Below are positions 1 to 10,608 of a stretch of DNA of 64,000 nt, piece by piece; position 1 is the stretch's first letter, and every line of letters begins with the position of its first letter. Source of the DNA: Rhizomys pruinosus. Taxonomy: Eukaryota; Chordata; Mammalia; Rodentia; Spalacidae. The notes under the pieces are model-generated. The model saw only the letters and a list, made by a program, of their open reading frames with translations, did no database searches and was not told the origin of the DNA. Location of the stretch: NCBI GenBank assembly GCA_009823505.1, contig VZQC01002907.1, forward strand, positions 2,173,145 through 2,237,144, written 5' to 3'. Position numbers and translations under genes: made by a program.

Positions 1-483
1 CCTTTGATCTGTGTGTATTTACATATCTATAGATATAAGTATAAATGCATAAATATATTATGGATTATCTCATGACCACCCAATGAGGTAGCTACTATTA
101 ATATCCTCATCTTTTAGAGAAGAAAAATGAAGCTCATAGGAGTAGGTTTCTTATTCAAGAACACCAACCAAAAACTGGTGGGACCAACAATCATGATTCT
201 ATCTCAAACCTTCTTGTCTCCATAGCCTCAACCACCTCTTTCTTCTGGTTCTTGTTTTGGTTCAGGATATGTTGTTTTGAGTTGCCTTCTTCGTATTGCT
301 GTGAAACACATTAGCAGTTTTGAGAGAGTTAGAACTACTGGATGTAAAAATGGAAACATCAACTAACTCGAATGTCAGAGGGCACAAATGCCAGATCCAC
401 TCGACTAAGGAGTTTTAACATTGAACTTCCTTGTGTCTAAGATAGCTTATAGCCAAGAGTAAAATTTATAAAAATCCATGGTG

Positions 484-812
484 AGATGGGTAGATAGATG
501 GATGTGTTTGTGAGAGGGTGGATGATATGTGGGGGATGGATAGATGGATGATGGATAGATGAATAGATGACAGATGGATCAGTGGATCAATGGATCGATG
601 GATAGGTGGAACATATTGATGGATGGTTAGGTGGGATGGATGGATGGATGGATGGGTGGATGGATGGATGGATGGATGAATGGATGGATGGATGGATGGA
701 TGTCAAAAATGCTGGATGGCTGATGAGATAGAAGGGAGAAGAGATGCATGGAAAGATGGAAGGGTAGATGAATAGATGGATGCATGGCTAGATGGAAAGA
801 TGGATAGGTAGG
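484..812. repeat. (GGAT)n-rich tetranucleotide region
   Basis: Degenerate GATG/GATA units extend over about 330 bases with a purer core at about 630-705. Confidence 0.9.
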
Positions 813-828
813 TGAAAGGGTACATATA

Positions 829-835
<7 letters not shown>

Positions 836-864
<29 letters not shown>
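836..864. repeat. (TA)n microsatellite
   Basis: Alternating TA run just downstream of the GGAT array and preceded by a short TG run. Confidence 0.9.
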
Positions 865-867
<3 letters not shown>

Positions 868-1261
868 TCTAAGGATGGAAGGATAGATGGATTTATAGGT
901 AGGTGTGTGTTAGTTGGATGAACTTATGGGTAAGTGACAACATATATGGGTGAATAGGTGAAATGAATTGAAAAACTGTGTCTGGATGAAATAATGAAGG
1001 CACTTCCTACTTAATGGATGGTTCAACAGACAAGCTGACTTAGCAACTGTGAATAAATATTCTCCAGTTTCTATCTGCCTTTGATGTCTTCCTTGACTAA
1101 AACTAACCCGTCTGTACGTGCTACCAAACTTTGTTATTATTTACCAGTGTTAGCTACTTGTCACTTTAGTGGCCCCAGGCTTTGTGTTCTCATTAAGATA
1201 CTATTTTGTAGCCTCAGTCCTAATGTGTTATTGGCTATGTGTAAGTTTAAGCTTTTATGTG

Positions 1262-1470
1262 GTTAATAATAACAGTGGCTGTTATTTATTGAGCCTCTTT
1301 TATGTGCCAAGTACTGTAATAAGCCTGCTACCTGATTTATTGCAAATACACAACCAGCTAGTAGTGTCGATATGACTGTCCTATTTGCAGATTAGAGGAT
1401 GCTGGAGAGGTCATCCTCTTCTAACAAGGTTAAATAGGGACAGAAACTGGGTTCAGTTCAAGAGAGTATG
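1262..1470 (+). repeat. MIR-like SINE
   Basis: The segment has the MIR core layout: TTATTGAGCCTCTTTTATGTGCCAAGTACT-type text, then a decayed 'cattttgcagatnaggaaactgag' equivalent. It is an ancient copy, assigned from pattern only. Confidence 0.6.
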
Positions 1471-1906
1471 GCTGCAAAATGGGTGCTTTTTTATCCTCTA
1501 CAACCAGCTCTGAAAATGTGCTACTTACGTCTGCAGAATCAGCATCATCTGGGGGCTTGTTAGAAATGCAAATTGTTGGGTCTCAGCCCAGACATACCAA
1601 ATCAGAAATTCCAGGAGCGATGCCTGGCAATCTGCGCTACAGCCTGGCAGGTGCTTCTATTCACACTCCAGCTTGAGAACCACCATGCTTGTCTAGAAAT
1701 GCGGCTTCCTTCGGCCTGGGGGATGCACTTGCACTAAACCACCCACATCCCTTCACTGTGTATTTGAGACCAGCTGCACTGGCTGGAGCTGGAGAAGGAA
1801 CAAGCTTCTTATCTCATTTCTCTTCTCTTCCACAGAATCCTGTGAGAATCTCCTTCCTGCCTCCTTCCTGTTGTTTCTACCCTGAACTCTACAGTATTGA
1901 TACACG

Positions 1907-1918
1907 TGCACACACACA

Positions 1919-1950
<32 letters not shown>
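1907..1950. repeat. (CA)n microsatellite
   Basis: Nearly perfect CA run with one ATC interruption near 1918-1920. Confidence 0.95.
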
Positions 1951-1952
<2 letters not shown>

Positions 1953-2324
1953 TCCGTACATGTACCAAAGTGAGAGGAGTCTAAAAGTGGGCCTGATCAC
2001 ATCACTTTTCTGTTTAATAACCATCAGTGGCTTCCTGCTTCCTTCCAGATAAACCCCAAATTCCTAGTTGTGGCTCCAGGCTCTGCAAAGCCCCGCCCTT
2101 TCGGCCTCTTCTCACAGTTTGCTAACTCTCAGCGTTTTCTGCCCCAGCCATGCCTGTCTCCTGTCCATCCTACTGTCCACCTTCTTTGGTAGTTCTTTTG
2201 TGTAAGTACACACCTTTTGTGTCCCCCACCAGATGGTGACTTCCATGAGTGCAGAACTAAGCTCTTTTCCTCAGTATTCCACGCCTACTTCTTAGGATCA
2301 TGCATGCTCGATACATAGTAGGTG

Positions 2325-2700
2325 TCTTAATTTCTTTTCCTGTTGTTGTGATAAAATCCTCTGACAAAAAGCAACTTAAGGGAGAAAGGGCTTATTTTAG
2401 GTCACAGTTAAGGGCAGAGTCCATCATGGTGGAGAGGCCATGCAAGCAGGAGCTCGAAGCAGCTAGGCATGTCACATCCACTAACAGGAAACAGGGGTGA
2501 ATACAAGCTAGCCCTCAGCTGGTTTTCTCCATTGTCTACCGCCCAGGACACCCTGCTCTTCAATAGCACTGTCTACAATTAAAAGGAGTCTTCCTACATC
2601 AATGCCATACTCAACCTACTCCTCACAGATGTTAATTATCTTAATCTAGATAATACTTCACAGTATGCCTGGAGGCCTGCCTTCTAAGTGGTTCTAGATG
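2325..2700 (+). repeat. Rodent interspersed repeat (URR1/hAT-like or MaLR-like, tentative)
   Basis: The text TGTTGTGATAAAATCCTCTG, then AAAGCAACTTAAGGGAGAAA and CTTATTTTAGGTCACAGTTA, followed downstream by CATCATGGTGGAGAGGCC, belongs to a family seen again at 27.0, 41.35, 44.4-45.0 and 46.7 kb. I recognise it as a common rodent repeat, but the exact family name is uncertain. Confidence 0.6.
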
Positions 2701-2702
2701 TT

Positions 2703-2943
2703 TTTAAAATATTTTCTTATTTTTATTTTTATTGTATGTGCGTGTGTGTTAGTGCACCCATGTTGTGCAATGCCCAGCATGTGTGTAAGTACACATGACT
2801 GAGGAAGTTGGAAGACAGCATCGGATCTTCTGGAACTGGAGCTACAGACAGTTATAAGCTGCCATGTAGGTACTGAGAATTGAACCTGAGTCCTCTTCAA
2901 AGGCAGCCAGTGTTCTTAACCACTGAGACATCTCTCCAGCCCC
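2703..2943 (-). repeat. B2 SINE, minus strand
   Basis: The reverse complement starts with GGGGCTGGAGAGATGTCTCAG and shows a diverged tRNA-like head and A-rich tail (T-rich at 2703-2735 on the + strand). An internal segment is altered around 2775-2800. Confidence 0.85.
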
Positions 2944-3413
2944 ATAGATTGTTTGTTGACAATTACTAGTAACTATCACAGTAGGTGCTCAATAAACTTT
3001 CATAAAAATTATACCTAGAAACCCAGTGATTTTTATCGTATACTTTATTGAAATGGCCCTTGTGTCATTTTAAGCTTTTTATGAGTCTCTTAGATCAGAG
3101 TTTAGGATCTTGAAGCTAAAAGGCTTGAATCTGATTCTTACCTCTTCTACCACCTACTATATAACTTTAGGCACATGATTTCATCTCTTGAAACCTCATT
3201 TACCTGTAAAATGCAAGTAATAGAATGATTGGTGAAACAAAATGGGATAATACACATATTTGTTAGTGCTCTGCCTGGCATATTCAGGTTCAGCTACTTG
3301 ATTTATTAAATCTAGTCTCCCCAGCTATAAAGCCAGCTCTTCAAGTCCCTGGTAGCACATGCCTTCCCTAGAAGATACATACCAGGATTTTCAAGTGAGG
3401 ACACAGCTCAGAA

Positions 3414-3670
3414 TTATGTTGTAATAACCTGAAGTTTAAGCACCAGGTTGGAGACTTGGTCTGGGAAAGGTCTGGGTCTCTGTCTCCCTGCTGGGAGAGC
3501 TTGGGCAAGTTTGTGACTTTCCCCAGGCCTCAGTTCTGTCACCTGAAATCTAACAATGGGAACAGAGGCTCTCTGTAATAGCTGTGTTAAGATGCATGTG
3601 GAGCACAGAAACCATGCGTGGCTTGAGCAAGCATGTGGCAAGTGCTAAACACCTGCTAGCTGTCATCTTC
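3414..3670 (-). repeat. MIR-like SINE, minus strand
   Basis: The order 'gagcttgggcaagtttgtgacttt', 'cctcagttctgtcacctgaaat' and 'aatgggaacagag' is that of a reverse MIR (clinical-style 'cctcagtttcctcatctgtaaaatggg' consensus). A similar decayed segment lies at about 3120-3300. Confidence 0.6.
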
Positions 3671-4609
3671 GTCATAACTATCCCGTCACTGCTGTGACAC
3701 AGCGGGAGCTAAAAGACAAAGGAAAGAGCAGATCAGGCCTTTCACATGGTGCTTCTGCCTTATTCAAACCATCCCTTCTTCTTGTTCTCTCTCTCATTCT
3801 CACTCTCCTTTCTAAACAGGCCACTTCTGCAAGCACAGAGAAGCTGGGCAGATACGTAGAGGCTTCCTCTGAACTTGCTTGCTCATCTTGTGCCTGTGCA
3901 AAATCTCCTTCAGGTGCCGCTACTTGCGAGGCTTTGTGAGTTTCAGATATTTATCTCCCACTTGGTGGACCCCTGGGCTAGTTATCCACATCCTGTGTGC
4001 CACGGAGCTCCTGAAGCACTTGCTCAGAACCGACACTTTCCAAACAACAGCCGCGGAGGTGTCGGAAACTGCTGATAGATTTCCAAAGCCCTGAGATAAA
4101 GCTGCATTTGTTCCTGTTAATTGATCCGAAAAGGAAGGTGAAGAAACATAGAGAAGGGGGTGGTAGGAGAGAGAAACAGGAAGGTCTGAGTGTGGAAGGA
4201 AGTGCCGGAAACAGTGGTGGGGGAGGGAAGGGTAATGAGGATTGTGGGTTGCTATGGTTCCTCTTTAAATCCCTTTCCCCAAAGGCTCTGTTCTGGAGTG
4301 TCTTCTTTTCCTTCTGTGTGCACTGAGGAACTTAGAATTTGGGGGAATCTTGCTAAAAAGAAAAATGAAATAATTTAAGTTTCCTTGGAGAGGAGATCAG
4401 TAAAGGACTTATAGAGCTTAGGGAGATGTCCTTGAGGGAAGTTCAAGGTAAGGCAAGAATAGAAACTGGACAGCCCCAGGTAGCAGAGTCAACGTGGAAG
4501 GGAATGCAAGGCAGAGCAGGTGTAGCAAAGTGAGCTGTTCGGCTTGTTCTCACTGGTTCCCAGCACTGGCTAGGCACAGGGATCCTCCGCAGAGCTTTCC
4601 ACAAATACA

Positions 4610-4750
4610 GAAGGTGGGCCCAGCAAGATGGCTCAGCAAGCAAAGGTCCCTGCCACCAAGCCTGACGAATGGTGGAACGAGAGAACAGACTCTTACGATT
4701 TGTCCTGACCTCCACAAGATCACACCAAATAAGGAAATGAAAAATTATAC
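4610..4750 (+). repeat. tRNA-derived SINE (ID/B4-like head)
   Basis: The AGATGGCTCAGCAAG head, the CCACCAAGCCTGACGA segment and the GTCCTGACCTCCAC segment are typical of a rodent tRNA-derived SINE family related to ID/B4. It is followed by a (GT)n. It lies 15 bases inside the left breakpoint of the tandem duplication. Its copy is at about 8906-9046. Confidence 0.65.
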
Positions 4751-4756
4751 CTGTGA

Positions 4757-4759
<3 letters not shown>

Positions 4760-4797
<38 letters not shown>
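4760..4797. repeat. (GT)n microsatellite in duplication copy 1
   Basis: This is an uninterrupted GT run of about 19 units. The partner run in copy 2 at 9056-9093 has exactly the same length. Confidence 0.97.
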
Positions 4798-4801
<4 letters not shown>

Positions 4802-6096
4802 GCCCCTCCGTTGGGTGGAACTGAGGAATCTGCATTGATGGGAATGTCTTCTTTCTCTGCTTCTGAGTTAGCCGAGCCAGTTTGGGCTATGGACACGCAT
4901 TGGGAAACTGTGTATTCAGATAATTAAAATATTACCATTCAGTATCTGGAGCTTGCAGGGTTGGGCTCCGGATACTTTCTAAACTTCAGCAGGCTCAGCC
5001 AACATTTTGGAACCCAGGAACTGAGAGCTCTTGGGAGGAGGGAGAAGTGTGTGTGTGGAAACATGTCTCTTATAAGGGACAAGAGGACATGGGGTGCTAA
5101 CTAGTGTGGCGTTCTTGGGACACGTACCTAGACAATGAGACTCTCATCTACCCTCTTGCTTCCCAGATAGGTGCATGAAAGAAAGGAAGGACTACAGTTT
5201 TCTGAGCTGGCAGCATGGAGGACAGTTCATTTCTTTGATGGTGTCTGCATTTGTAAGGCTGCCCAGGATACTCCAAGCTGCTTAAGTTATGGCTGATGGT
5301 CAAGGTTGGATTTTGGCACAGCTAGCTCTGTACATTTCCAACATTTCTGAAGATAATAGAAGAAACTGGCCTTTAAACCAGAGAATCACAAAATTGATAC
5401 CTACCAGGGCCATGGAGGTGCCACAGACAGATGAACTGAGCCAGGCGGGAGCCAAGGTGAATCAGGGAAGGCGCTGCTACCTAGATTTAGCTCATGAGAT
5501 AGCTGTCTTAAAAGAGGAATGCGGGTCCCCTGCCTCCAATCTTGGTGTTTGTCAAAACTTAAACTTTCAAAGGAAATGTTTGAGTTTTAAATCTTTACAA
5601 TGAGGTTGAATTTTTTGAAAAATATTCTGCAGCATACATAAAATGGATCTTCAAGCACAATGCTTCCAGAGGCTTCTTCACACAAGGGAGAAAACAAAAT
5701 CTACCTGCTTCCTCAATGAATTGGCTTTCCAAACACCTGTCTACTCAGAATCTATCTATTGGGCTAAGCATTCTCTAAGCAGGAAGGACTTGGTTATGAA
5801 CCAAGTGGACCACAGTTCCCCTGAGCTATCAATTCCTTGGATTTTAGTCAGGGCTGAGACATCTTAAAGTTCATCTGTGTCTGCAGCTTCCTAACTGTTC
5901 TAAGGAGTTATCTCAGAGCTCACCTTGAGTAATGAAAAGTCCGCATCCAAAATTGCCACCCCCTGCTTCAAACAGAAGGACTTGTATTTTAAGCTGGGTT
6001 TGGAAGAGGGCATTATGCCTAGAAATTGGAAAAACCAAGGATCAAAAAAAAATGTCAGTGGCTAGGAATATGGATCAGCAGTTAGGAGCTGGGACA

Positions 6097-6312
6097 GGGG
6101 CTGGAGAGATGGGTTAGTGGTTGTTGAGGACACTAGCTGTTCTTGCAGAGGATCAAAGTTTGGTTCCCAGCACCCACGTGGCAGCTTACAACCATCAGTA
6201 ACTCCAGTTCTAAGGGATCTGGTGCTCTCTTTTGGCCTCTATGGGCACTGCATGCAAGTGCTACACTTACATACATGCAGACAAAACACTCATATGCATA
6301 AAATAACAATAA
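6097..6312 (+). repeat. B2 SINE inside duplication copy 1
   Basis: It begins GGGGCTGGAGAGATGGGTTA, has TTGGTTCCCAGCACCCACGT in the tRNA-like part and ends in ATAAAATAACAATAAA. It is moderately diverged. Confidence 0.88.
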
Positions 6313-9052
6313 ACCAATCAGCTCTGAAGCCAATATAAATACCTGGCCCAGAAATCTATCACTACTGGTACAGTAAGTGGGACTTTTATCTTGAGAGTAA
6401 TTGACAGCTGTCTAATTGGAACTAAGGCCTGCTCAATAGGAGGGAACTCATGTGTGGTATTGTAAACATACCCAAATATACGTTGCTAGAGAGGTCATAG
6501 ATCTTAGAGAAAATCCTATTTTTGCCACATCCCTAGACCAATGTAATTTCTTACCTCATTTTAAACATGTGTCCTCATATGCAGCAGATGGAGACTATCG
6601 CAGAGTTCTAGAACAGGTCAAATGCAGAGAATAGGTGTCTGAGACACTTAAGCCTAAGTAACATATCTTCAATGTAACCTGTACACTTAGAATGAATGCA
6701 TCTCTTAACTCTCCTGAGTTTTCTTGTGCAGCAGATGATGATTAACACAGAGACCCACAATTACTCAATGTGTGGAGAAGAAGAGGCTGTAGAGTGCTTA
6801 TCCCTGAGTAGGACAGCTGTTTCAAACCTCTGCCTCCCAAGGCTCAAGGATCATTTCAGAGGATGAAATGGGAAGGTTGTAAGAGCCAGAGCAGGTGATG
6901 AGCACAGGGAAACAAAGTCTTCTAAACTGATTATTTACTCATACGAGCTCATGCCAACCATGACAGTGTGTGCAAGTCCTACGCAAGTGTAAGTCATTCA
7001 AAGTCCCAACACAGACACGGGAACTGGATAAGAAACCCCAATAAACCTAGGGAACTTTTGGTACTCGATGGCCACTGAGAGGGGGAAAGACAGTGTCTTG
7101 CAGGGTTGGGGCTTTCGGTGGGGCCTATGGGTGGATCCATGCTGAAGGACATGGGGGACATTGATCCTACTCTACAGGCCATGTCACATACATTAAAGGG
7201 TTCATCACAAAAGGGGGTTCATCACACTAGGCAGTGCACAGTGGTGGAAATGGGAAGAGGAAAGCAGATCCAAATGCAGCAAACTATATTGTATAAAAGT
7301 CATAAAAATTCAATTAAAAAACTAATTAGTGAAGGTGGTCTGATATGTCCTAGGTCACACACAAATATTGATCACCAGCCCAGCATGAGGAATCATATCT
7401 CCCAACTTCCTAAAAGCCAGGGTAGATAAGTGGTTGCTTTATTCCACTCATTTGACCCCTCTGTTCTCCAAGGTCAGTCTTCCACGATCCACTGGTGTTG
7501 CACTGCACCTATCTCTCTCATGCTTAGAAGGAGAACAAAGTGAGAAGAGATTAAGTCACAAAGCATCTTGGGAGCATCTTAATCTAGATCAATCTGACTT
7601 CAGACATGTCAAAGACTATAACACCTATTAGTGGCTCCCAAATAAAACAGAGGGCCAAGATAGAAGATGGAGTTATGAGCTGATGTGGATGGAGGCTTGG
7701 GTACCACCTCCCTCAGGAGACTTCAGTGAGTCCTCAGGACTTGGATTCTCCATGAGTGGTCGTACCATTATGTGGTGTGACCCATCAGCTTTGTACACAT
7801 TTTTATTTCTCAAGCCCAGCAGATCTCTCAACTCAAAGTCTGTGGTGTGACTTAACCATAAGGTCCTGAATCTGGTCCAGTGTCCAGCATTCCAAACATT
7901 GAATGAAAGATGGATCAGCAGATAGAGATGTTTCTCAAGAGTGGGAATGATGAATGGGGAGGCAGTAGTGATCAGGAACACAGGCTTCTTTCATGTTTTG
8001 GACACAGATCTCAATTGGATTTCCAGCTTTGGCTGGAGTTATTCACCTTCTCTGTGTCTCACTAAAACTGTTATGACAATTAAGCTTATAAATATTGAAA
8101 AGACTGAGCACATACTAAAGACAGGATAAGTGGCTGCTACCATTGTTATTTCTGTTTATTTCCTAATATTTGTCCAAAGTATTTTTAGAGAGGATTTACA
8201 TCCAATGAAATGCACATATCTAATCACACAGTTCAATGAGTTTTCTCAAAGGAAAATACCTCTGAACCCCACACCCAAACTGTAAAATATTTTCACCATC
8301 CCAGAAAATTCCCTCAGGTCCGTCTTTAATTCTTTCCCAACCCTTCAGAGTAATGGCTGTCTTGAGAATTTCCGTGATAAGCTAGATTTGCCTGTTCCGG
8401 AACTTGATAAGAACAGAATCTAGTCTTTTATATCTGGTCTCTGCACAACATGGTGTGTGAGTGTGTGTGTGAGTTTCATCCGTCGGTTGCCATAGTAATT
8501 ACTTTTAAGTGATGGTTTTATCTGCATCCTCCCCATCCTCCAGGGTGGGCTCTCAGTGCTCAGAGCCTTGATCCCCTGGCATCTCACCAGTATCCAGTAC
8601 ATAGTAGACACTCATGTATCACTGGATGGGTGGATGACTAAGTCTTAGTACAAAATTGAGGCATGAGTGTAGCCGATGCATCCTCTCAGTGAGAGAAGTG
8701 AGGGGGGTCAGTGGTTCCCTCATATAAATCCGGTTCTTTGGGTCTGTGAAGCAAGTAATGTCTGAGAGATCAGGGTGCAGAGTCAGCCTCAGCAGCATTT
8801 GATCCTTGTCTGTGCGGTTCACCAAGTGGGAAGACTTCAACTTCTAAAATCTCCATTTATTCAGCTGTAGAATGGGCTTTTGGGGGGTGACTTTCCACAA
8901 ATACAGAAGGTGGGCCCAGCAAGATGGCTCAGCAAGCAAAGGTCCCTTCCACCAAGCCTGACGAATGGTGGAACGAGAGAACAGACTCTTACGATTTGTC
9001 CTGACCTCCACAAGATCACACCAAATAAGGAAATGAAAAATTATACCTGTGA

Positions 9053-9055
<3 letters not shown>

Positions 9056-9093
<38 letters not shown>
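9056..9093. repeat. (GT)n microsatellite in duplication copy 2
   Basis: Uninterrupted GT run, identical in length and flanks to 4760-4797. Confidence 0.97.
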
Positions 9094-9097
<4 letters not shown>

Positions 9098-10392
9098 GCC
9101 CCTCCGTTGGGTGGAACTGAGGAATCTGCATTGATGGGAATGTCTTCTTTCTCTGCTTCTGAGTTAGCCGAGCCAGTTTGGGCTATGGACACGCATTGGG
9201 AAACTGTGTATTCAGATAATTAAAATATTACCATTCAGTATCTGGAGCTTGCAGGGTTGGGCTCCGGATACTTTCTAAACTTCAGCAGGCTCAGCCAACA
9301 TTTTGGAACCCAGGAACTGAGAGCTCTTGGGAGGAGGGAGAAGTGTGTGTGTGGAAACATGTCTCTTATAAGGGACAAGAGGACATGGGGTGCTAACTAG
9401 TGTGGCGTTCTTGGGACACGTACCTAGACAATGAGACTCTCATCTACCCTCTTGCTTCCCAGATAGGTGCATGAAAGAAAGGAAGGACTACAGTTTTCTG
9501 AGCTGGCAGCATGGAGGACAGTTCATTTCTTTGATGGTGTCTGCATTTGTAAGGCTGCCCAGGATACTCCAAGCTGCTTAAGTTATGGCTGATGGTCAAG
9601 GTTGGATTTTGGCACAGCTAGCTCTGTACATTTCCAACATTTCTGAAGATAATAGAAGAAACTGGCCTTTAAACCAGAGAATCACAAAATTGATACCTAC
9701 CAGGGCCATGGAGGTGCCACAGACAGATGAACTGAGCCAGGCGGGAGCCAAGGTGAATCAGGGAAGGCGCTGCTACCTAGATTTAGCTCATGAGATAGCT
9801 GTCTTAAAAGAGGAATGCGGGTCCCCTGCCTCCAATCTTGGTGTTTGTCAAAACTTAAACTTTCAAAGGAAATGTTTGAGTTTTAAATCTTTACAATGAG
9901 GTTGAATTTTTTGAAAAATATTCTGCAGCATACATAAAATGGATCTTCAAGCACAATGCTTCCAGAGGCTTCTTCACACAAGGGAGAAAACAAAATCTAC
10001 CTGCTTCCTAAATGAATTGGCTTTCCAAACACCTGTCTACTCAGAATCTATCTATTGGGCTAAGCATTCTCTAAGCAGGAAGGACTTGGTTATGAACCAA
10101 GTGGACCACAGTTCCCCTGAGCTATCAATTCCTTGGATTTTAGTCAGGGCTGAGACATCTTAAAGTTCATCTGTGTCTGCAGCTTCCTAACTGTTCTAAG
10201 GAGTTATCTCAGAGCTCACCTTGAGTAATGAAAAGTCCGCATCCAAAATTGCCACCCCCTGCTTCAAACAGAAGGACTTGTATTTTAAGCTGGGTTTGGA
10301 AGAGGGCATTATGCCTAGAAATTGGAAAAACCAAGGATCAAAAAAAAATGTCAGTGGCTAGGAATATGGATCAGCAGTTAGGAGCTGGGACA

Positions 10393-10608
10393 GGGGCTGG
10401 AGAGATGGGTTAGTGGTTGTTGAGGACACTAGCTGTTCTTGCAGAGGATCAAAGTTTGGTTCCCAGCACCCACGTGGCAGCTTACAACCATCAGTAACTC
10501 CAGTTCTAAGGGATCTGGTGCTCTCTTTTGGCCTCTATGGGCACTGCATGCAAGTGCTACACTTACATACATGCAGACAAAACACTCATATGCATAAAAT
10601 AACAATAA
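10393..10608 (+). repeat. B2 SINE inside duplication copy 2
   Basis: It is the 4296-offset partner of the element at 6097-6312; no difference between them was noticed. Confidence 0.88.

Larger units (their letters stand above)
4595..8877 (+). repeat. 4283-bp tandem duplication, copy 1
   Basis: This block is repeated at a fixed offset of 4296 bases. It holds a tRNA-derived SINE, a (GT)n, a diverged B2 (6097-6312) and otherwise unique sequence. Differences seen from copy 2: G4652 vs T8948, C5714 vs A10010, A6893 vs G11189, A7502 vs G11798. No insertion or deletion was seen, as the offset stays constant from end to end. A 104-codon ORF at 5289-5603 shows no recognisable domain and is not called as a gene. 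Confidence 0.97.

Noticed and set aside
2325..2700. Endogenous retrovirus LTR
   Set aside because: No LTR ends, primer binding site or retroviral coding sequence could be seen; kept only as an unassigned rodent repeat.
4443..4835. 130-codon minus-strand ORF
   Set aside because: It crosses a SINE and a (GT)n run that gives a His-Thr repeat; not a gene.
5289..5603. 104-codon ORF present identically in both duplication copies (also 9585-9899)
   Set aside because: No recognisable domain, no splice or promoter context; identity between copies simply reflects the recent duplication.
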